Position numbers and translations under genes: made by a program
The notes under the pieces: generated by a model
The model's database searches: none
Told to the model about the DNA's origin: nothing
What the model saw: only the letters and a program-made list of their open reading frames with translations
In this document: positions 7,593-14,000 of the stretch, in pieces
Numbering within the stretch: the first letter of the stretch is position 1
How the letters are laid out: each line of letters starts with the position of its first letter
Assembly (NCBI GenBank): GCA_944320945.1
Contig: CALUJK010000054.1
Location: 1-37,425 of the forward strand
Length of the DNA: 37,425 bases
DNA from: an uncultured Bacteroides sp.
Lineage (GTDB): Bacteria > Bacteroidota > Bacteroidia > Bacteroidales > Bacteroidaceae
Direction of reading: 5' to 3'

Positions 7593-7886
7593 TTATCCGT
7601 GTGCTGGACATCTTCTTGAGTTACATCCGCTTCCTCCTGATTGGCAAGTTACGATTGTGGCTTGACAAGACTGGAAAACACCCGTTTTTACACCACATTT
7701 GAAAGAATAAGCCTGTCCATTAGGAGATTCAAACTCTTCTTTTTCATCATTTGCTAATGCTTCTATATTGGACATTGCTAAATCTGACATTTCGATGTTA
7801 GCTTGTTGTTGTGTTTGGTAAGTTCCTATTCCTACACCAACTGCCATAATGGTGATTACGGCTATTTTTGAAATATTCTTTTTCAT
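7593..7886 (-). CDS. NVEALA-family small exported peptide
   Basis: A 97-residue protein with an MKK start, a hydrophobic export segment (about 8-22), the motif NIEALA at 40-45 followed by an acidic stretch (NDEKEEFE), and a tail with five cysteines (64, 74, 81, 88, 93) ending in CPAHG. This is the NVEALA family layout. The odd cysteine count leaves one free thiol or an intermolecular disulfide. It is the first gene before the propeller at 6474-7574. The start codon lies about 30 bases from the edge of repeat copy B, which may hold its promoter, although I found no perfect minus-strand TAnnTTTG box there. Confidence 0.85.
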   Translation of the reverse strand: MKKNISKIAVITIMAVGVGIGTYQTQQQANIEMSDLAMSNIEALANDEKEEFESPNGQAYSFKCGVKTGVFQSCQATIVTCQSGGSGCNSRRCPAHG

Positions 7887-7960
7887 ACAATTCTTAATTT
7901 TATTATCGTTGTTAGAATTCTTTCCCCGTATCTATCCTTTCAACGGAGCAAGCAACCGTA

Positions 7961-7991
7961 TTGCTTCAATTACTCAAATTTGCTACCTTTG
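7961..7991 (+). promoter_or_regulatory. Plus-strand Bacteroides-type promoter, copy B
   Basis: TTGC (7961-7964), 19 bases, TACCTTTG (7984-7991). Same geometry as copy A. It points away from the NVEALA gene that starts at 7886 on the other strand. Confidence 0.6.
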
Positions 7992-7997
7992 CCACGA

Positions 7998-8069
7998 CCT
8001 CCTTTCTTTGTGGGTTATGGAGCATCTGACTGGTGATTGCTGTAACAAATGATGTCGGGTGCTCCTTTA
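7998..8069 (+). ncRNA. Candidate small RNA with terminator hairpin, copy B
   Basis: Expected start near 7998. GGAGCATCTGAC (8019-8030) pairs fully with GTCGGGTGCTCC (8054-8065), two pairs being G-U, and CTTTAC follows. The stem is 12 pairs with a 23-base loop. Compared with copy A the stem sequence has changed while pairing is kept, which supports an RNA structure. The transcript would be about 70 bases and points towards the 3' end of the propeller gene at 8365-9441. Confidence 0.45.
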
Positions 8070-8275
8070 CAATCAAGAAACGGTGCAAATCTCTGAAAAA
8101 ACAAACGTAAAAGCCCTAAAATTTGTCTGACAAAAGCGTGACATTTCTTTAAAATGCCTTAAAACAAGAATGTCAGACGGCAATTCCTCCGAAAATTCTT
8201 AGATGATGTTGGCGATAGGTTATTGTTACCGAGTGCCAGATGTAACTTTCCGTCATCCGACTGCGTTGGAGATGT

Positions 8276-8339
8276 AGTCCGAAAGTCTTCGGACTGTAGT
8301 TTGAGTGTGTCAGGACTACAGTCCAAAAGCCTTCGGACT
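8276..8339. other. Chain of three mutually exclusive hairpins
   Basis: AGTCCGAA/TTCGGACT (8276-8295), GGACTGTAG/CTACAGTCC (8291-8324) and AGTCC/GGACT (8320-8339) share arms, so forming the middle stem excludes the outer two. The block lies 25 bases past the stop of the propeller gene at 8365 (minus strand). It has no clear T-run. The AAAGyCTTCGGA wording recurs at 15682-15775. Confidence 0.6.
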
Positions 8340-8364
8340 ATGACTTTGTTCTGGATGGCTGGGC

Positions 8365-9441
8365 TTATAATTTGTATCGTAGTATCGGCTCATCCATATT
8401 AACATCCGTTGCTATGAAAAATTTTTCTTTTTCATTCACATAAATGCCGTGGATGTAATGATCTAGCTCATATTTTATTAATGGCTCTCCGGTCAAGCTG
8501 AAAACGTAGAGGTATTTACCTCCATCGGGTAATTTCTGCCCACGCTGTGCATTACGTGCAATATCTTTGAATGACTGACCTTGAAATACCGCATAGATAG
8601 CACTGTCTCCAACTTGTACACTACTAAATCCCATAATACCCGTTGGGATGCCATATCCCTCCACGTTTTGGAACTTCGGTGCTCCGTCGGGACCTGTGCG
8701 TACTACGTGCGTGCCTGTCTGCAAGTTCCATACCTCCAGCACTTCCCCCAGCTGAGTGGCAGCTGCCAGGATGCCGTTACGTGGATTGTAGTCGATGAAA
8801 CTGCGCCATGCCTGTGCCAAGGCGGGACGGACATTCCGAAAGGTTTCCTCGTCGGTTACAGGAATCGTCCCGATTTTCTGCACTAACTTTCCGTTGAGGT
8901 TCACCCGGCAGAAGCGGTGGTTGCCCGAATAGTCGGGAATAAGGAACGTCGAATCGTCCGTCTGCACGAAGTCCAATGCGCGGAGAACGGCTTTGTCCAG
9001 CTTTATCCGTCCTATGCGTGTCAACGAATCGGCACCGTCCGCAAGTTGCCAAGTGGTCAACTCGGACTTGTTGGCATCCAGCACTTGCAGGGAAGCATGG
9101 TTCCACCGGAGGTTTTCGGCAGAGAGCATCTCTCCCGGCGCCTCGCCACGCTTACCGCAAGCGGCAATGTGGCGGAATTCTGGGTAGGTGAACACCTGCA
9201 CGAAGTGATCGGCACCGTGCAGGTCGAGCACGGCAGCCCGGTCGCCTTGCACCGCTATGCGGAACGGATAGCGAAACACGACGGTGTCTAAGGGGATGGT
9301 AGTGGCTTGCAGTTTCTCACTTCTTGGGAAATCGGTGTATGCCACTCCCTTTATACCGGGTGCAGAGGTGCAGGCCGCTAACAGGTAGAACGGCACTGCC
9401 AGGCATAGCCTCTTAATCGAGGCTGTAACTTCCCCATACAT
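8365..9441 (-). CDS. 6-bladed beta-propeller lipoprotein
   Basis: A 358-residue protein with lipobox LAAC (Cys24), IPLDTVVF near 49-56 and a variant loop GEAPGEM at 99-105. Base composition is visibly more GC-rich than in neighbouring propellers, which hints at a separate origin or age within the array. Its start overlaps the 3' end of the NVEALA gene at 9413-9643 by 29 bases in another frame, so translation is probably coupled. The gene is third in the operon regulator - peptide - propeller. The residues after the Cys (TSAPGIKG) carry no acidic surface-export signal, so it probably faces the periplasm like the regulator's sensor domain. Function unknown. Confidence 0.87.
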   Translation of the reverse strand: MYGEVTASIKRLCLAVPFYLLAACTSAPGIKGVAYTDFPRSEKLQATTIPLDTVVFRYPFRIAVQGDRAAVLDLHGADHFVQVFTYPEFRHIAACGKRGEAPGEMLSAENLRWNHASLQVLDANKSELTTWQLADGADSLTRIGRIKLDKAVLRALDFVQTDDSTFLIPDYSGNHRFCRVNLNGKLVQKIGTIPVTDEETFRNVRPALAQAWRSFIDYNPRNGILAAATQLGEVLEVWNLQTGTHVVRTGPDGAPKFQNVEGYGIPTGIMGFSSVQVGDSAIYAVFQGQSFKDIARNAQRGQKLPDGGKYLYVFSLTGEPLIKYELDHYIHGIYVNEKEKFFIATDVNMDEPILRYKL

Positions 9442-9643
9442 ATTCTACTTTTACATGGTTTATGGGGCAATCCACACTTCCGATACCATCGCAATATACA
9501 TCAGGTTCGACTTCGTCTGCGGCCAAAGCCTCGATGTTTTCCAATACGAACGGGTCGGTAGTACCGTCCGGAGTGTAGGAAAGACCCACATAGGTGCATA
9601 AAGCGGCCATGCAAACGGCCAATAAAAGAATCTTTTTTTTCAT
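9413..9643 (-). CDS. NVEALA-family small exported peptide
   Basis: A 76-residue protein: MKKK start, hydrophobic segment (4-22), ENIEALA at 35-41 followed by acidic residues (ADEVEPD), and a short tail with two cysteines (51 and 59) that could form one disulfide. It starts 20 bases after the stop of the membrane-bound winged-helix regulator and overlaps the following propeller gene by 29 bases. This is the tightest linkage of peptide, propeller and regulator in the window and makes the peptide a candidate ligand or modulator of that regulator (inference). The mature form is unknown; cleavage after the NVEALA motif has not been shown as far as I know. Confidence 0.88.
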   Translation of the reverse strand: MKKKILLLAVCMAALCTYVGLSYTPDGTTDPFVLENIEALAADEVEPDVYCDGIGSVDCPINHVKVEYVWGSYSLD

Positions 9644-9663
9644 ATCTGATTATTTTAAAGTGG

Positions 9664-10683
9664 TTATAATTCTATATAATAAGCGCCATGATTGTTTCTT
9701 ATCGAACAAGTTGAAACTTCAGCCAATAGATTGTTCAATCGTTTTACAGCTTGATGCAACCGGGTGTTATTGCCACTGCCGTCCGGCCATAACTTTATTT
9801 CCAATTCTTCATTGGAAACCGGGGTGTTGACAGCAGCTTCGAGCAAAGCTTCGAGCAACAATACATTTTGGGTACTCAGCTTTACGATGTGGTCGTCTTT
9901 TTGTAATATTCTTTTGGGCTTGTGGTAGATTGTTCCGTCTGAGAGCTGGTAGAGAGATTTTTGTATATCCTCTTTCGGCAATCCGGGTTGTGGAAATTCT
10001 GTTTTCGGAGAGAAGTGTTTGCCGATTTTCCATATTACAACAAAGATTGTAATCCATAGTAAGAACAGCCATCCTCCCGCACTTTCGGCGTAAAATTTCC
10101 ATAAGGGGAATATGGCATATCCGGTAACTTCGATTTCGCAGGCATATCCAATGGTGGAATAGGCCACTTTCTCTGCTTTTGCCCATTGCAGGGAATCGCC
10201 TTGGGTGGTTGTGAGGCCGGTGAGCGGGCTTTTTACTTTGATATGTACAAATCCTTCTCCTGAAATCCCGGCTTTCCGCAAGGATTCATTCCAGTCGCGT
10301 TGCACGGTATCTATATTCAGAGGATGTGCTTGGAACCACCTGGAGCAGAATATCCGTTCTTGGGGAATGTACGTGATGTTACACGAATCTTTTTCGGCCG
10401 TCAGTTCGTAGTAGATTGTGCCGTGTTCCGTCCGGACGCTAACAGTAGGGGATATTTCGTGGTATCGGACGGGGTATGTATATCGTCTGGAGGATGCTTT
10501 TGTATGGTACAGGGGCATCGTGTCATTTTCACTTCGTTTGATTACTTCGCGATGTAACACCTCCGATAGCGTTTGCCGTGCTTCCGGTTTCCATCCTTTC
10601 ACCTTTTTTTGATATAAAACATTGCCTACTATGCACGTTAGTAGTGTACTGATAAATATTCCTATGGCTATTGTTTTTTTCAT
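9664..10683 (-). CDS. Membrane-spanning regulator with C-terminal OmpR/PhoB-type winged helix
   Basis: The 339-residue protein has a short cytoplasmic start, TM1 (about 4-24), a periplasmic domain of about 175 residues (25-202), TM2 (203-220) and a cytoplasmic C-terminus. Residues 264-339 follow the winged-helix pattern of OmpR/PhoB response regulators: KLSTQNVLLLEALLE, NEELEIKLW (291-299), a TRLHQAVKRLNNLL recognition-helix region (307-320) and a terminal hairpin SIRNNHGAYYIEL. There is no receiver domain or kinase. This is a one-component, ToxR/CadC-like design with the DNA-binding end at the C-terminus. It heads the operon with an NVEALA peptide and a propeller and is divergent from the HTCS gene. 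The 23-bp-spaced repeats in the shared spacer are its likely operator. Signal unknown. Confidence 0.82.
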   Translation of the reverse strand: MKKTIAIGIFISTLLTCIVGNVLYQKKVKGWKPEARQTLSEVLHREVIKRSENDTMPLYHTKASSRRYTYPVRYHEISPTVSVRTEHGTIYYELTAEKDSCNITYIPQERIFCSRWFQAHPLNIDTVQRDWNESLRKAGISGEGFVHIKVKSPLTGLTTTQGDSLQWAKAEKVAYSTIGYACEIEVTGYAIFPLWKFYAESAGGWLFLLWITIFVVIWKIGKHFSPKTEFPQPGLPKEDIQKSLYQLSDGTIYHKPKRILQKDDHIVKLSTQNVLLLEALLEAAVNTPVSNEELEIKLWPDGSGNNTRLHQAVKRLNNLLAEVSTCSIRNNHGAYYIEL

Positions 10684-10714
10684 GTATTTCTTCGAGGTTC
10701 TTTTAGAAGTGCTG

Positions 10715-10722
10715 CAAAGATA
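10715..10722 (-). promoter_or_regulatory. -7 box of the regulator-peptide-propeller operon
   Basis: TATCTTTG on the minus strand (10722-10715) matches the Bacteroides -7 consensus exactly. A weak -33 box (ACTG) lies 18 bases upstream. Transcription would start near 10709, about 25 bases before the start codon. Confidence 0.55.
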
Positions 10723-10789
10723 AGTGAATATTGTATTAATCAGTTATAAAGTTGTTGATTTTTATGGCGATGTTACGGTGAAAAAGGGG

Positions 10790-10870
10790 ATATACTTACT
10801 TTACCCATGGAGTATATCTTCTATGACGGGGGAAGTATATCTTCTATGGTTGGTGTAGTATATCTTATAT
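10790..10870. promoter_or_regulatory. Putative operator: three direct repeats at 23-bp spacing plus one inverted copy
   Basis: AGTATATCTTCTATG occurs at 10811-10825 and again at 10834-10848, and AGTATATCTTATAT at 10857-10870, so starts are 23 bases apart each time. ATATACT (10790-10796) is the inverted copy of the AGTATAT core, centred about 21 bases before the first. OmpR/PhoB-type winged helices bind direct repeats on one face of the DNA, and such a regulator is encoded by the adjacent gene. The array lies between the promoters of the regulator operon and the HTCS gene and could control either or both. Confidence 0.6.
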
Positions 10871-10929
10871 CTTTGTTAAAGAGGCGGGCATTTGGTTGTA
10901 CGAAGAATTTAAATCTTATCGCACTTGTA

Positions 10930-10959
10930 TTGCATTTTTCAATGAAATACGTATCTTTA
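10930..10959 (+). promoter_or_regulatory. Promoter of the HTCS gene
   Basis: TTGC (10930-10933), an 18-base spacer, then TATCTTTA (10952-10959), one mismatch to TAnnTTTG. Transcription would start near 10965, at the edge of the inverted repeat 10963-10989. The divergent spacer 10684-11038 thus holds both promoters, the operator array and this repeat. Confidence 0.5.
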
Positions 10960-10962
10960 CCG

Positions 10963-10989
10963 CAGATAAATGTGGTGAATATTTATCTG
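10963..10989. other. 11-bp inverted repeat at the predicted HTCS transcription start
   Basis: CAGATAAATGT (10963-10973) and ATATTTATCTG (10979-10989) pair over 11 positions with one G-U and a 5-base loop. As RNA it would form a hairpin at the very 5' end of the HTCS message; as DNA it is a near-palindrome where a repressor could sit. Confidence 0.5.
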
Positions 10990-11038
10990 TAACAAACAGA
11001 ACCTAATTAAAACCTCCTATAATTATTGGATTAATGCC

Positions 11039-14000
11039 ATGAAAAAAGTGTTGTGTATAGTAGCGGGCTTGTTATGTGGTTTACTGCCTGTTTTGTCGCA
11101 ATCAGATTGCTTTTTTACACACTATTCTTCGGAAGACGGACTTTCCCAAAATACGGTGATGAGCATTTTGCAGGACCGGAAAGGCAATATGTGGTTTTCC
11201 ACGTGGGATGGAATCAATAAGTTCGACGGATATACATTTAAGATATATAAAGCGGATTCCGGCAACCGGATCGGACTTTCCAATAACCGGATAGACCATC
11301 TGTGTGAAGATGAGTTCGGTTTCTTCTGGATGAAGACTTACGACGATCGTGTCTTTCGTTTCGACCCGCGTATGGAGATATTCGAGCGCATTCCGTTGGC
11401 GGGGAATGCCGAAGACAATGTAGTGGTCAGTTCCATTCAGGTGCTGACGGGTGGTTCCGTGTGGCTGCTTACGCCTCGTGCAGGTGCGGTGCACGTGTTG
11501 ACGGATTCTGTCAGCCATCAGTTGTCATTGACGCGCTATGTGGCAGGTTCCGAGACCTTTCCCGGCACCCGCATGTTTGCAGTCTATCAAGACAAGGCGG
11601 GTAATGAGTGGATGCTGACTGACAATGGTTTGGGCATGTTGTCTCCCGGCCAGTCCCAGCCGGTGCTCTATTTTACCGAAACTCCTAAGGCAGAGAATGA
11701 TGTGGCTATTCAGGCATTTTATTCTGCGCAGGAACATGGCGATGAAATTTTCTTTGGAGCCAGTCGGGGGCGGGTGTGGCGCTATCAGAAAGCTGACGGA
11801 CAGTTTCACTTGTTGCAACTGCCGGCATCGTCGCCGGTGGTGGCAGTCAAGTCCATTAGTGAACATGAATTGGTGATGGCTACAGCCACAGATGGCTTCT
11901 ATCTGTATGACCTTTCTACCGATACGTGGAAACATTATGCCGCCGAGCGGCTGCCTCGTGCGCCTATCCGTTCTATATACGTAGACCGTTATTCAAATAT
12001 TTGGTTCGAGCAGGAGGTGGCAGGCGTCGTGGCGCACTTCAATGCAGAGACAGGTGTGTTGAAGACGGAGACCATGACTGTTGAGCAGACCAGTACCGAC
12101 CGCTCCCGTCCGGCTTTCCATGTGCACGAGGACATTTATGGCAATGTGTGGGTGCATCCATATGGCGGCGGTTTTTCCTATTTCGACCGCGAGAGCAACA
12201 GCCTGCGTCCTTTCTACAACGATATGAACAGTCCTGATTGGCGCTTTTCCAATAAGATACATGCTGCCTATTCCGACCGTCAGGGCAATCTGTGGATAGG
12301 TACTCATTCCAAAGGGTTGGAAAAGGTTACGTTCCGGAAGTCCCAATTCAGCCTGATGGTGCCCGAACCGCATCCGTATGAATCGTTGAGCAATGAAGTC
12401 CGTGCCTTGGCCGAAGACAGAAATCATAATATTTGGGTGGGATTAAAAGACGGCAAACTGCGGGTGTATGACAGAAACAAACAGGAGAAAGGTTATCTGA
12501 CGGAGGACGGGCATGTGGCGCATCACGGCACTCCACTGCCCGGGAATGTATATTATATCATGCAGGACCGTAAAGGCAATCTGTGGATAGCCACTAAAGG
12601 AGACGGGCTGGTGAAAGCCGAACCTATATCGGAAGACCGCTATCGGCTGACCCGATTCTGTCACGAGGAGGATGACATTTACAGTCTGAGCGATAACGAT
12701 GTGTACTGTGTTTACGAGGATGGATACGGACGTATTTGGGTAGCTACTTTTGCCGGTGGCATTAACTATCTGACTTACTCGCCTCAGGGGAATGCGGTAT
12801 TCATCAACCATCGTAATAATTTAAAGGGATTTCCTATAGACAAGTGTTACAGGGCGCGTTTTATTACCGGTGACGGAAAGGGTAACATCTGGATAGGAAC
12901 CACCGTCGGTGCCTTGCGGGTCAGCGAAGATTTCGATACGCCGGAAAGTGCCGTGTTCCATCATTATATGTGTGTGCCGGATGACGCTTACAGCCTCAGC
13001 AACAATGACGTACATTGGATTACTGCCACGCGTGCCGGTGAACTTTACCTGGCTACGTTTGGTGGGGGGCTGAACAAACTGCTTTCCATTGATGAGAATG
13101 GAAAGGCCCGTTTCAAATCCTACATGGTGCGTGATGGCCTTTCTTCTGACGTCTTGCTTTCTATCCGTGAAGATAAGAAAGGCACGCTTTGGATGAGTAC
13201 TGAGAACGGCATCTGCAAGTTCATCCCGGGTAAAGAGCGTTTCGAAGTATATGCCGACCGCCGCATCTCTTTCCAGACCCGTTTCAGCGAGGCGGCTTCT
13301 GTGTATACATCGGGTGGCGACATGCTGTTTGGCAGTTGTGGCGGTGTATTTATGTTTAACCCCGATTCCATTCAGGAGAGCCGTTACATGCCTCCCATCG
13401 TATTTTCCAATCTGTTGGTGTCCAACAAGCATGTGTTGCCGAAATCCGAGGGATCCGTATTGAAGCAGATATTGGATGAGACGCATTTGCTGAAACTCTC
13501 CCATCAGGAGAACATCTTTACCATTCAGTTTGCTGCGCTGGACTTCCGCGACCCTTCGGAGATTCGCTATGCCTACATTCTGGAAGGATTTGAGGAGGCT
13601 TGGAATTATGTGGATAAGCAGCGGATGGCTATCTATACCAATCTTCCCAAAGGACATTACACATTTAAGGTGCGTTCCACCAACGCTGACGGTGTGTGGG
13701 TGGACAATACCCGTACTCTGTTTATCGAGGTGATGCCGTCATTTTGGGAAACGCCTTATGCCTATTGTCTTTATGTATTGGTTATTCTGGCAGTCATTAT
13801 ATCGGCTGTATATATCTTGTTTACCATCTACCGTTTGAAGCATCAGGTGGCTATGGAGCAGCAGATGACGAATATGAAGTTGCGCTTCTTCACCGACATT
13901 TCGCATGAATTGCGTACACCACTCACGCTGATATCCGGCCCGTTGGGATATGTGCTGGCTAATAAGAAGTTGCCCGCCGATGCCCGCGAGCAGTTGCAGG

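Larger units (their letters stand above)
7914..8224 (+). repeat. Intergenic repeat, full copy B
   Basis: This is the most complete copy: a CTTTCAACGG core (shared with copy C), plus-strand promoter, hairpin unit, a 104-base block (8121-8224) that aligns without gaps to 171-274 and holds GTCTGACA/TGTCAGAC, and the GGCGATAGGTTATT end. It fills most of the gene-free stretch 7887-8364 between one propeller gene (3' end at 8365) and the next NVEALA gene (start at 7886). Confidence 0.85.

Noticed and set aside
10811-10870. Repeats with regular spacing as a CRISPR array
   Set aside because: Only three short AT-rich units of about 15 bases with 8-base gaps, no cas genes, and located between two divergent promoters; an operator is a better fit.
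12821-13657. Long minus-strand frame (278 codons) inside the HTCS gene
   Set aside because: It is antisense to strongly conserved propeller repeats of the HTCS, has no recognisable protein features, and is a shadow of codon use.
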